In this document: in pieces, positions 8,203 to 14,867 of the stretch
Numbering within the stretch: position 1 is the stretch's first letter
Layout of the letters: every line of letters begins with the position of its first letter
Origin: Thermodesulfobacteriota bacterium
Lineage (GTDB): Bacteria; Desulfobacterota; DSM-4660; Desulfatiglandales; Desulfatiglandaceae
Reading direction: 5' to 3'
Assembly: GCA_028278625.1 (NCBI GenBank)
Contig: JANQDY010000106.1
Coordinates: 1 to 31,226, forward strand
DNA length: 31,226 bases
Made by a program: the position numbers and the translations under genes
Notes under the pieces: generated by a model
Database searches by the model: none
What the model was told of the DNA's origin: nothing
Seen by the model: the letters and a program-made list of their open reading frames with translations, nothing else

Positions 8203-8915
8203 CATCGACCCTTCCATGAAAAATCAAGACGCGAGAAGCTGCCCATGAGCAAAAACAGGGAGCAAAGGGCGACTTCAATCAAAAAGCCGGAAAAGAGACC
8301 GGCCATGAGCACAACGCAGATACCCAGTTCAGGGCAGGGGCGTCGTTCTAATATGCTCTGAAAAAAAGCGTTTTTCAGGGCCGGAAAAATCCCGATGACA
8401 GCAGCGCAAACCAGTATACCGCCGGACAATTGGCCGGGCAGCCAGCGGAAATACCCGGCCACGATCATCAGCACCATCACTCCCACGGCGAACCAGTCCC
8501 GTACAGGGTCCTTGAACACCTTGTGGATCAGGGTCCGGTGTTCCGGGTCATGGGTATGGTGGTGGGAATGGTAAAATACATGTTTATGCTCATGCAGGTG
8601 GTTGAAAACCCGCTCCCTGCTGAACCGGCCGTTGTGGCGATGATCATGGGCATCATGAAAATGATCCTCATAAGCCGTGTCCGGATGATCATGATCATGA
8701 TTGCCGGCCACCGTAACCATGTCATGATCATGATGATGATGGGAGTGCGGATCTCCATGGGGATGATCATGGCCGTGGGAGTGACCGTTATGCTCATGGT
8801 GATGTTCTGACGCCGAACCACGGCTTTGATGATCGGCATGGGAATGAACACCGTGCCGGTGTTTCTTTTTCTCCCATTCCGAGAATGATATGGAATTGCG
8901 GTCGAAATCGTGCAT
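8202..8915 (-). CDS. Histidine-rich membrane protein homologous to the first four helices of a P1B ATPase
   Basis: A 237-residue protein. Residues 1-131 contain about 40 histidines in HGH/HHH/DHDH runs, a likely cytoplasmic metal buffer. Four hydrophobic helices follow (about 141-237). They align without gaps to MA-M2 of the downstream ATPase: IGIFPALKNAF matches ALAGYPILRNSV, and FSGFLIEVALCSLFLLMGSF matches VWVGEYVAGAMVALMMNVGE. The protein stops where the actuator domain would begin, so it cannot hydrolyse ATP. The start at 8915 has AAAGGA seven bases upstream; a longer frame to 9044 overlaps cbiO and was discarded. Its stop overlaps the ATPase start. A role as metal-delivery partner or extra subunit of the pump is inferred. 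Confidence 0.8.
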   Translation of the reverse strand: MHDFDRNSISFSEWEKKKHRHGVHSHADHQSRGSASEHHHEHNGHSHGHDHPHGDPHSHHHHDHDMVTVAGNHDHDHPDTAYEDHFHDAHDHRHNGRFSRERVFNHLHEHKHVFYHSHHHTHDPEHRTLIHKVFKDPVRDWFAVGVMVLMIVAGYFRWLPGQLSGGILVCAAVIGIFPALKNAFFQSILERRPCPELGICVVLMAGLFSGFLIEVALCSLFLLMGSFSRLDFSWKGR

Positions 8916-8950
8916 GACATTGTCCTTTTTTTCCGGGCAACCACAGGGGG

Positions 8951-8990
8951 TTGCCCTTACGTAGGGGCAGGCCCCCGTGCCTGCCCTATC
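8951..8990. repeat. REP-like palindromic element at the cbiO 3' end
   Basis: An 8-bp perfect inverted repeat, GGGCAGGC (8965-8972) and GCCTGCCC (8979-8986), flanks a 6-nt loop within a GTAGGGGCAGG...CCTGCCCTATC context. This form resembles dispersed intergenic palindromes in many environmental genomes. It overlaps the last codons of cbiO, encoding an unusual PAPT-ending tail, and lies just before the His-rich gene. It could act as an mRNA hairpin that alters expression of the two distal genes. Confidence 0.55.
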
Positions 8991-9721
8991 CTGCCGGGCC
9001 ACGGCAGCCCTCCTTTCCGCGGCCCAAAGTGATCCGAGCGGCATTTAAACCGGATCTGTCCGTCCCGCATGGCAAAAATATCCCTGGTGGTCCGTGCCAG
9101 GAAGTCGAATTCGTGGGAAACCACCACATAGCCGATTTCCAGGTTATTGAGCACTTCAATTGTCCGCGCCACGGTCTCTTCATCAAGGCCGGTGGTGGGC
9201 TCGTCCAACAGAAGCACCTCGGGCTCCATGACCAGGACCGTGGCCAGGGATACCAGTTTTTTTTCCCCGCCGGAGAGCTTGTAGGTGATCCGATCCTCAA
9301 AACCGTTCAGGTTCAGGGCCTTGAGCATTTGCCTGGAAAGTAGAACCGCCTCTTCCGGTGTTTTGCCCATGTTCAGCAACCCAAAGGCCACATCCTCGAT
9401 CACGGTCGGACAAAAGAGCTGATCATCGGCGTTTTGAAATACAAAACCCAACCGTTGCCGGGCTTGCCGGAAATCTTTTTCTCCCGCCATGGTTTTTCCA
9501 AATATCCTGATGGTGCCTGAGTCAGGCTTTAGCAGTCCCATGAGCAAGTGCAGGAACGTGGATTTTCCACTGCCGTTAGGCCCTATCAGTCCCAGACGCT
9601 CACCCCTGCCCAGGGCAAAGTCCAAACGGTCCAGGACCCGGCCCCGGCCCGGATAGGAAAAAGAGATGCTTTTCAGATCAATCAGAAGATCATCTGATCG
9701 AGGATCGTTGGTTTCAACCAT
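8957..9721 (-). CDS. cbiO: Cobalt/nickel ECF transporter ATPase CbiO
   Basis: A 254-residue cytoplasmic ATPase of the group I energy-coupling-factor transporter. Walker A is GPNGSGKST (about residues 47-55), the Q-loop is FVFQNADDQLF, the signature is LSGGEKKLV, Walker B is VLLLDEPTTGLD and the switch histidine is in VVVSHEFDF. The FQNxDDQLF form is typical of CbiO/NikO ATPases. The start overlaps cbiQ by 40 bp, indicating coupling. The final ~20 residues (from about HFGPRKGG) are read through a REP-like palindrome, probably a late addition. It works with CbiQ and CbiM to import Co2+ or Ni2+. Confidence 0.93.
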   Translation of the reverse strand: MVETNDPRSDDLLIDLKSISFSYPGRGRVLDRLDFALGRGERLGLIGPNGSGKSTFLHLLMGLLKPDSGTIRIFGKTMAGEKDFRQARQRLGFVFQNADDQLFCPTVIEDVAFGLLNMGKTPEEAVLLSRQMLKALNLNGFEDRITYKLSGGEKKLVSLATVLVMEPEVLLLDEPTTGLDEETVARTIEVLNNLEIGYVVVSHEFDFLARTTRDIFAMRDGQIRFKCRSDHFGPRKGGLPWPGRIGQARGPAPT

Positions 9722-10461
9722 TCCAGATTTCCCAATAGCAACAAGATCAGTAGCAGTACAACCGACCAGATCCGGTCGAACCGTGAAAACGAAAATCGGC
9801 GAATGCAGAAGAATTTTCCCTTGAACCCGCGGCAGAGCATGGACTGGTATACCCGATCCGCCCTTGCCGACGCCCGGACCAGTAGCATCCCAAACAGATA
9901 GGCATAGGTGCGGTAGGTGTGCAGATCCGTTTTGGGCGAAAATCCCCGCACCTTCATGGCCGTTGTCAGCCGCAGGTATTCCTGTTCCAGAACAAATACA
10001 TACCGATAGGCAATGAGCAGCAGGTACACGATCTTTTCGGGGATGTGGATGCGGTTCAGGGCATTGCCCAGGGTGGCAATGGTCATGGTGGACACAAGGG
10101 CGATGAAGGCCAAAAGGATGGCATTGGACTTCAGGGTGATCTGGGCTGCCAGGATCACCCCCTCCCGGGTGAAGTCCACCGGGCCTAAACGGTACAGCAC
10201 CGTTCCCTCAAAGGTAATGGGCAAAAGTGCAAAGAGGATCAGGTTAAACCCGTTGATAATGGTCAGCCGCTTGGCTGCCGCCTTGAGAGAGATCCTGGAA
10301 AGCCCGAGCATCACAATGGACAAAACCAGACCGGCAACAATGGTAGGGAAGGATTTGGAAACCGCCAGGAGGAATGAGAACAGGGTCGCAAACACAATCC
10401 GCAGTCTGGGGTCGAGACGGTGGAGCGTGGAAGCACCTTTGGCAAAGGATTCGCTCAGCAT
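9682..10461 (-). CDS. cbiQ: Cobalt/nickel ECF transporter transmembrane component CbiQ
   Basis: A 259-residue membrane protein, the T component that couples the CbiO ATPase to the substrate-binding CbiM. The N-terminal helices include RIVFATLFSFLLAVSKSF. Two cytoplasmic coupling helices carry the family's Arg-Gly signatures, AMKVRGF (about residue 168) and SMLCRGF (about 208), equivalent to the paired ARG motifs of ECF T proteins. A last hydrophobic helix is near residues 232-250. The start at 10461 has GGAAAGGG six bases upstream. It begins 12 bp after the NikL-like gene and overlaps cbiO. Confidence 0.9.
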   Translation of the reverse strand: MLSESFAKGASTLHRLDPRLRIVFATLFSFLLAVSKSFPTIVAGLVLSIVMLGLSRISLKAAAKRLTIINGFNLILFALLPITFEGTVLYRLGPVDFTREGVILAAQITLKSNAILLAFIALVSTMTIATLGNALNRIHIPEKIVYLLLIAYRYVFVLEQEYLRLTTAMKVRGFSPKTDLHTYRTYAYLFGMLLVRASARADRVYQSMLCRGFKGKFFCIRRFSFSRFDRIWSVVLLLILLLLGNLEWLKPTILDQMIF

Positions 10462-10473
10462 GGAATCCCTTTC

Positions 10474-11106
10474 CTAATTCTGCTTCTTACGCCGGTAATT
10501 GAAATACGTCCCGACGCCCACCAGCCCAAAGATATACCCGATGCCGGCGGCAATATCTTTGAAATCCGGTCCGCTTTTATCTTTTGACGCCAGTTTCCGG
10601 ACAATGGGCCGCAGTTTTTTGTCCAGGGATTTCTCCACAATGGCCCGGATTTCTTCCGGTGAAACCCCGGCAACCGCGCAAGGGGCAGTTGACGCCTTCA
10701 CCTGGGCCGGAACCGCTTCAGGTTTGCCCGGAACAGACGGGATACCACTTTCTCCCACAAAGCCTGCTTCCACTTCTTCTATGGGAATGAGAACCTCTGC
10801 CTGGTGTCCCATACCGGCGTTCGCCTTCAGTTTCAACGCACTTTTTTGAGGAATTTTAAATGAATACTCGCCCTGATCATTGGTGGCCGCGGTCAGCAGC
10901 CGGTTATCCGCGTCATCAAACACAATGATCTTCGCATTACGGGCCATTGATCCGTCTCCAAACCCAGCTTCAACAAAGACGGATCCTTCCTCTACCCAGG
11001 CCGTTACAAAAAACTTGTGGGCCAGAACCTGCCCGGCCGGCACCAGCAGAACAACCAGCAGCGCAAACACCTGTAGGGAGCGGCCTGTAATTTTATTCAA
11101 CATCAT
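10474..11106 (-). CDS. NikL-like accessory protein of a Co/Ni ECF transporter
   Basis: A 210-residue exported protein. It has a signal peptide (VFALLVVLLVPAGQVLA) whose predicted cleavage leaves a mature N-terminal His (HKFFVTAWVEEG). A carboxypeptidase-regulatory/CNA-like beta domain follows (AKIIVFDDADNRLL, TNDQGEYSFKIP), then a Pro/Ala-rich linker, a helical segment, and a C-terminal membrane helix with a basic tail (YIFGLVGVGTYFNYRRKKQN). NikL proteins of this build replace NikN/CbiN in some Ni/Co transporters. The start at 11106 is chosen because GAGGGG lies seven bases upstream; an in-frame ATG at 11124 is possible. Its place between cbiM and cbiQ supports the role. Confidence 0.72.
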   Translation of the reverse strand: MMLNKITGRSLQVFALLVVLLVPAGQVLAHKFFVTAWVEEGSVFVEAGFGDGSMARNAKIIVFDDADNRLLTAATNDQGEYSFKIPQKSALKLKANAGMGHQAEVLIPIEEVEAGFVGESGIPSVPGKPEAVPAQVKASTAPCAVAGVSPEEIRAIVEKSLDKKLRPIVRKLASKDKSGPDFKDIAAGIGYIFGLVGVGTYFNYRRKKQN

Positions 11107-11158
11107 TGATATACCCCTCATCATCTTATGGGTTTCGTGCAGACACGCCCCCTGTTTT

Positions 11159-11758
11159 CTAAAAATTGGGAAGGGAGTCCGGCTGCACTTTTTTAAGGAA
11201 ACCGACGCAGAACGCCGTGATGATCCCTTCTATGATCATCACGGGTAAGTGGGCGGTAATCACCAGGACCGCCACTTCAAAGAAACGCTCCTCGGTAAAG
11301 ATCAGGGAAAGGGCCACCATGACCGAGGTCAGGAAAACCGAAAGGGCACCGCAGGAAAAAGCCGCTACAACGGCAATTTTCGTGTCTTTATGAACCAGCC
11401 GGTTGAACAGGTAAAAGCAGAGGACGGCGGGACCGGCCACATTCAGGGTGTTCACCCCGAGAACGGTGATCCCCCCGAACTGGAAAAACATGGCCTGAAG
11501 CGCCAACCCCACCAGGATGGCCGGAAACGCCCCCCACCCCAGTAAAAGCCCTAGAATGCCGTTGAGCAACAGGTGCACGCTGGAAGGGCCGATGGGGACA
11601 TGAATCAGAGAGGCCATAAAAAAGACCGCTGACAAGATCCCCACCTGGGCCATACGGTCATAGTCCAGCTTTCTTAGCCCGATGGCAGTGCCTACGATGG
11701 TCAAGGCGCCACTGCTCAAAAGAACGGGTGCCGAAATAACGCCTTCCGATATGTGCAT
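11159..11758 (-). CDS. cbiM: Substrate-specific component CbiM/NikM of a Co/Ni ECF transporter
   Basis: A 199-residue membrane protein beginning MHISEGV, the conserved N-terminus whose Met1 amine and His2 bind the metal in NikM. A second conserved histidine region follows: IHVPIGPSSVHLLLNG (His53, His62). Six to seven hydrophobic helices cover the rest, including TLNVAGPAVLCFYLF and ITAHLPVMIIEGIITAF, both typical of CbiM. It determines metal specificity in the membrane. It lies 26 bp after the nikK-like gene with GAGGGAG upstream. Cobalt is suggested by the cobalamin riboswitch at the head of the operon, although the NikK and NikL accessories are usually tied to nickel. Confidence 0.92.
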   Translation of the reverse strand: MHISEGVISAPVLLSSGALTIVGTAIGLRKLDYDRMAQVGILSAVFFMASLIHVPIGPSSVHLLLNGILGLLLGWGAFPAILVGLALQAMFFQFGGITVLGVNTLNVAGPAVLCFYLFNRLVHKDTKIAVVAAFSCGALSVFLTSVMVALSLIFTEERFFEVAVLVITAHLPVMIIEGIITAFCVGFLKKVQPDSLPNF

Positions 11759-11784
11759 GACGGGGTGACTCCCTCAAATCATAT

Positions 11785-12588
11785 CTATTTCATGTCCGTG
11801 ACTTCCACCCAGATCACGGCATCCTGGGACAGCTTCTTACCATTAAATGCCTTTGCGGGGCCTGCGCCCAGTGCACAAAATCCCCACCAGCCTGCTTTGG
11901 GAAAACCGTAGGAGAATTCACCCTGAGCATTGGCCTTGATGGTGGTGGGCCACATGAAAGCCGCATCCGTTTGGGCATTTTTTTCCTTGGCAAAGGCGTT
12001 TTCAGCCATTTTAGGAACATGATTCACATATTCAACCTCAATTTCAGCAAAGGGAACCGGTTTCCCTCCCCCTTTTACGATGCCCCGGAACACGTTCCCG
12101 GTAAGCATTGCATAGGGTTTGTTCAAGGGAACGATTTCCGCCTCCAGTCCCACCTCCGCGTCCCAGTCCGTTGGCAGGCCGGCCACATTCACCACGGTTT
12201 TGGCGATCTGCTGGATATAGATCCCGTCGGCTTCCTCAAAATAGGGCGCGGGTTTCAGACAGAACAGCCAGTCTCCCATCCCCCTGAGTTTATAGCTTGT
12301 TTCCCATGCCTGGGCGGAATTGGTGAGGCTTGTCCAGGTGATGGGGGTCAAAGTGGCCAGCAAGTCTTTCTTTTTTCCTTTGTGGATGGTGAAAAAATAT
12401 TCCGGATTGGCCATGTTCATGGTGTGTCCGGCCTCGTAGGGATGGGTGAAAACGAGCTTGAGGTCGATTTTTCCGCCCCTTGTCCGAGCCATATCAGGGG
12501 TGTAGATCATCTGAAAATGGGCGAGGGCCGGGGAAGAGAGCACATAAAAGGCCACAAGACAAACCGTACCGAGCATCATTCTTCTCAT
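11785..12588 (-). CDS. DUF4198 family periplasmic metal-uptake protein (NikK-like)
   Basis: A 267-residue secreted protein with a signal peptide ending SSPALA, so the mature protein would begin with His (HFQMIYTPD). The body is beta-rich and contains His/Asp-rich stretches such as FTHPYEAGHTMNM. The late IWVEVTDMK matches the end of DUF4198 proteins. NikK proteins of this type accompany NikM/L/Q/O in nickel or cobalt uptake and are thought to present metal in the periplasm. The start at 12588 has AAGGAG six bases upstream. It is the first gene of the operon, directly behind the riboswitch terminator. Confidence 0.8.
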   Translation of the reverse strand: MRRMMLGTVCLVAFYVLSSPALAHFQMIYTPDMARTRGGKIDLKLVFTHPYEAGHTMNMANPEYFFTIHKGKKKDLLATLTPITWTSLTNSAQAWETSYKLRGMGDWLFCLKPAPYFEEADGIYIQQIAKTVVNVAGLPTDWDAEVGLEAEIVPLNKPYAMLTGNVFRGIVKGGGKPVPFAEIEVEYVNHVPKMAENAFAKEKNAQTDAAFMWPTTIKANAQGEFSYGFPKAGWWGFCALGAGPAKAFNGKKLSQDAVIWVEVTDMK

Positions 12589-12619
12589 CAGTTTCTCCTT
12601 AAGCTGCTAGACGTTCCAA

Positions 12620-12653
12620 TAAAAAAATCCAGACAGAATTTCTATCTGGATTT
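12620..12653 (-). terminator. Intrinsic terminator of the riboswitch expression platform
   Basis: On the minus strand an AT-rich 13-bp stem, AAATCCAGATAGA paired with TCTGTCTGGATTT with one G-U pair, has a 3-4 nt loop and is followed by a run of seven T. It lies between the cobalamin aptamer and the nikK-like start. This is the position expected for transcription-terminating control. Confidence 0.85.
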
Positions 12654-12713
12654 CCGCTTTCAAATCCTCGCTGAAACGGTACGTGCTTCCTGAAAACAGG
12701 AGACACCTATTCA

Positions 12714-12846
12714 GACAGGCTGGTCTTCTGACTTCCGGATCATCTTACTTGCCGCGCCTTCCCGTATTGTAACAGTGGCTTGTCTGCGGCGTTCATCCCC
12801 GGTTACAGCGGCGGGTCCGTCATTGATTTTCACAATGTTCCCATTA
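12714..12846 (-). ncRNA. Cobalamin (adenosylcobalamin) riboswitch
   Basis: Read on the minus strand, the region has the conserved blocks in order: AATGGGAA at the 5' side, GACCCGCCGCTGTAACCGG, then the GCCACTG box, then GGGAAGGCGCGG and ATGATCCGGAAGTCAGAAGACC followed by AGCCTG (the B12 box). Spacing fits a full-length aptamer. A terminator hairpin follows 60 nt downstream, so cobalamin binding would switch off the metal-uptake operon. This regulation links the transporter to cobalt for B12 synthesis. Confidence 0.93.
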
Positions 12847-12892
12847 TCTCACAACGGAGTACCTGTCATTTCTTGTAAAGATGACTTCTTGA

Positions 12893-12921
12893 AAAATAGA
12901 GACTCTATATCTTTTTGTAAA
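12893..12921 (-). promoter_or_regulatory. Probable promoter of the riboswitch-led operon
   Basis: The minus strand shows TTTACA (12916-12921), a 17-nt spacer, then TATTTT (12893-12898). Transcription would begin about 40 nt before the riboswitch aptamer. The surroundings are strongly AT-rich. This is a pattern match only. Confidence 0.5.
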
Positions 12922-13373
12922 GAGAAAAGAAGCTAAAAAACAACTTCTATGTGATAATTTATGTTAGGGCATCAAAATATAAATAGCTTCTTTTAACAGG
13001 CGAATCCTCTAAGATGGCGGTATCACATGGAAAAGCCGGCATTGGGAGAAACCAACCGCACAAAAAGCCAGGTGCGCCTTTAAAAAAGGCGCTTGACTTC
13101 TGGCATTGTGGGCACTAACAGCGGTATTACGATGTATTAATTCCTGATAGCAAGTACCTAAACGCTCAATACGGGGTGAGGGAGGATCAAAAATAAGGAA
13201 TTCAAGGCGTTGATCGACATGGCCAGAGAACTGGGCTGAAAATCTGGAAGAAGTCGCCGCAGCCTTTTCGGCAGTCCAGAAATAGTGTCTTTTTCCACGA
13301 ACCATTCATGTGAAGACAGGCCCGCTGCTCCAAAAGGCATTCCCTATCTCTATCCGGGACTTTTGCAATAGAC
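12922..13373. other. Intergenic stretch with degenerate frames, no recognised gene
   Basis: About 450 bp between divergent transcription units. The left part (to about 13010) is AT-rich and may hold regulatory sequence. From 13010 to 13330 the composition turns coding-like, and short frames exist on both strands (for example minus 13009-13305), but none has a ribosome site, a domain or similarity I recognise. Plus-strand frames are broken by stops (for example KNKEFKALIDMARELG followed by TGA). It may be a decayed gene. Confidence 0.4.
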
Positions 13374-13805
13374 ATGAAAAAACGAGCGATAATCTACTCC
13401 TTGATGATGGGTTTGTTGTGCTCCTGCCTAATGACAGGCGATGCAAAGAAAGAACCACAAATCAGGTTCAATCCTCTCCTGGCCATTGTCCAATTCTACC
13501 GGGGCCCGTTGGACCACCTCTCCTCAGTCAGGCAGGGGGAATGCCAAATGTACCCGTCATGCTCGGAATATAGCCGGCAGGCCCTTGAAAAATACGGCTT
13601 CTTCATGGGGGCCATGATCGCTGCCGACCGCCTCATGCGGTGCGGCCGCGATGAAATGACGTCAGCGCCGCTGATCCTGGTACATGGCAAGTGGAAACAT
13701 TATGATCCCTTGGAGCGGAACATATCCTGGCTTGGAAACAACGATATTCAGCCGGAAACCAGGATGGGCTGGCAAAATGGGCGGTACAAATTCCAAGGCC
13801 CCTGA
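13374..13805 (+). CDS. YidD-family membrane protein insertion efficiency factor, with signal peptide
   Basis: A 143-residue protein. The core FYRGPLDHLSSVRQGECQMY...PSCSEYSRQALEKYGFFMGA...ADRLMRCG matches YidD, with its conserved Cys residues and the YPSCSEY/RxxRC pattern. Unlike classical short YidD, it has an N-terminal hydrophobic segment (IIYSLMMGLLCSCLM) that could be a signal or lipoprotein peptide, and a longer C-terminus. YidD helps membrane-protein insertion by YidC. Here it is not next to rpmH, rnpA or yidC but 35 bp before a ZIP-like gene, which suggests a specialised role. The ribosome site before the ATG at 13374 is weak. Confidence 0.78.
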   Translation: MKKRAIIYSLMMGLLCSCLMTGDAKKEPQIRFNPLLAIVQFYRGPLDHLSSVRQGECQMYPSCSEYSRQALEKYGFFMGAMIAADRLMRCGRDEMTSAPLILVHGKWKHYDPLERNISWLGNNDIQPETRMGWQNGRYKFQGP

Positions 13806-13840
13806 AATTAAGTAGAAAACTGCTTGAAGGAGGATTCGCA

Positions 13841-14650
13841 ATGCAAGACTTGCTAACACAATTTAAGCTCATATCGATCATCTGCATACTTCTGGCCACA
13901 TTGGCCGGCGGCTACTTTCCTCTGACACAGCGGAAAATGACAAAAACACCGATGGGCCTGTCACTTGGTCAAGCCTTTGCAGCAGGCGTCTTTCTGGCAC
14001 TGTCGCTCATCATTATGCTTCCCAACGCTCTGCATTTGTTCGGCCGGGCGTATCCCCATATTAACTACCCGATTGCCGCGCCGCTCGCCATCGTTGCCTT
14101 CTTATTCCTTGTGGCCCTAAGCCATGTCGCTTACGGGAAAACGGCCAAAGAAGCCGAGACAGGGCAGCCATCCTCACCAGTGATTCCGGTCATCATAACC
14201 GTGATGATCGCCGTACCATCCTTCCTGCTCGGCACGGCCTTGGGTATCAGCGACGCCGCCTCAGCGCTTTTGCTTTTTGGGGCCATCATGGCCCATAAGG
14301 GAAGCGCCGCGTTTGCCTTGGCCCTGGCCATAGTGCGCAGCACCCTCTCTCGAACTCGGGCGTATGCTCTATTTGGATTGTTTGCCTGTGCCACTCCCTT
14401 GGGCATACTCCTCGGCGCGGATGTGCATGTCTATTTGAAGGGCCAGGGAGCCTTGATAACAAAAGCCATCATACTCTCCCTGGCTGCCGGTGTTTTCCTG
14501 TTCATGGCAACCCTGCACGAAATGAAGCACTCTCCGCTGATTATCCATTGTTGCACCCCCAAAGGTTTTCTGGCGATGCTGGCTGGCCTGATCATCACCG
14601 CTCTGGTGCGGTTGATGATTGGCCTGGCGCACACCGGGCACCCTGTTTGA
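13841..14650 (+). CDS. ZIP-family membrane protein with degenerate metal ligands
   Basis: A 269-residue membrane protein with eight hydrophobic helices. ZIP hallmarks are present: SLGQAFAAGVFLALSLIIMLPNAL (helix 2, about residues 41-64), AHKGSAAFAL (helix 5, 151-160) and LSLAAGVFLFMATLHEM (helix 6, 212-228). The usual helix-4 ligands (His and Glu of HxxxEG) read PSFLLG here, and the Glu of helix 5 (HKxxEAF) is Ala156. Most of the known transport-site ligands are therefore missing, and His152 remains. It has an excellent AAGGAGG ribosome site nine bases before the ATG. A transporter with altered specificity or a non-transporting relative are both possible. It lies upstream of the CDF/SPFH cassette. 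Confidence 0.7.
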   Translation: MQDLLTQFKLISIICILLATLAGGYFPLTQRKMTKTPMGLSLGQAFAAGVFLALSLIIMLPNALHLFGRAYPHINYPIAAPLAIVAFLFLVALSHVAYGKTAKEAETGQPSSPVIPVIITVMIAVPSFLLGTALGISDAASALLLFGAIMAHKGSAAFALALAIVRSTLSRTRAYALFGLFACATPLGILLGADVHVYLKGQGALITKAIILSLAAGVFLFMATLHEMKHSPLIIHCCTPKGFLAMLAGLIITALVRLMIGLAHTGHPV

Positions 14651-14729
14651 CGCGCCGGCCCAGATACGGAGTTGTCTCGGTTTAACGAAATGATTTCATC
14701 ACATCCTTCCCGTCCCTGGGCCGGAGCAC

Positions 14730-14787
14730 TGGAAAAACCGCACACACACCTGGTACACAATGACCGACAGCACGAAGCTAAAGGCCA
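14730..14787 (-). pseudogene. Relic copy of the feoB 3' end (58 nt)
   Basis: The 58 nt match 18541-18598, the 3' end of the intact feoB, with about eight substitutions and no gaps, in the same orientation. On the minus strand it still reads LAFSFVLSVIVYQVCVRFFQ, against MAFAFVLSVIVYQVGMRFFQ in FeoB. The stop codon is absent (CAG TGC follows), and similarity ends sharply on both sides. It is the left member of a direct-repeat pair that brackets the CDF/SPFH cassette. Confidence 0.85.
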
Positions 14788-14867
14788 GTTTTTCTTTTCG
14801 GCTTGATTAAACACAACCAAAAGGATATTTGGGTATTAACTGTATTAAAGGACTCAGGATTTATCAA

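Noticed and set aside
8430..8944. Met/Ile- or His-rich frames overlapping the His-rich gene
   Set aside because: Products of reading CAT/ATG repeats in other frames; only one frame shows membrane helices homologous to the ATPase.
8916..9044. Longer start for the His-rich protein
   Set aside because: It would lie inside cbiO coding sequence and the REP-like palindrome; the ATG at 8915 has a good ribosome site.
13009..13305. 98-codon minus-strand frame
   Set aside because: No ribosome site, no recognisable domain; kept only as part of an unexplained intergenic stretch.
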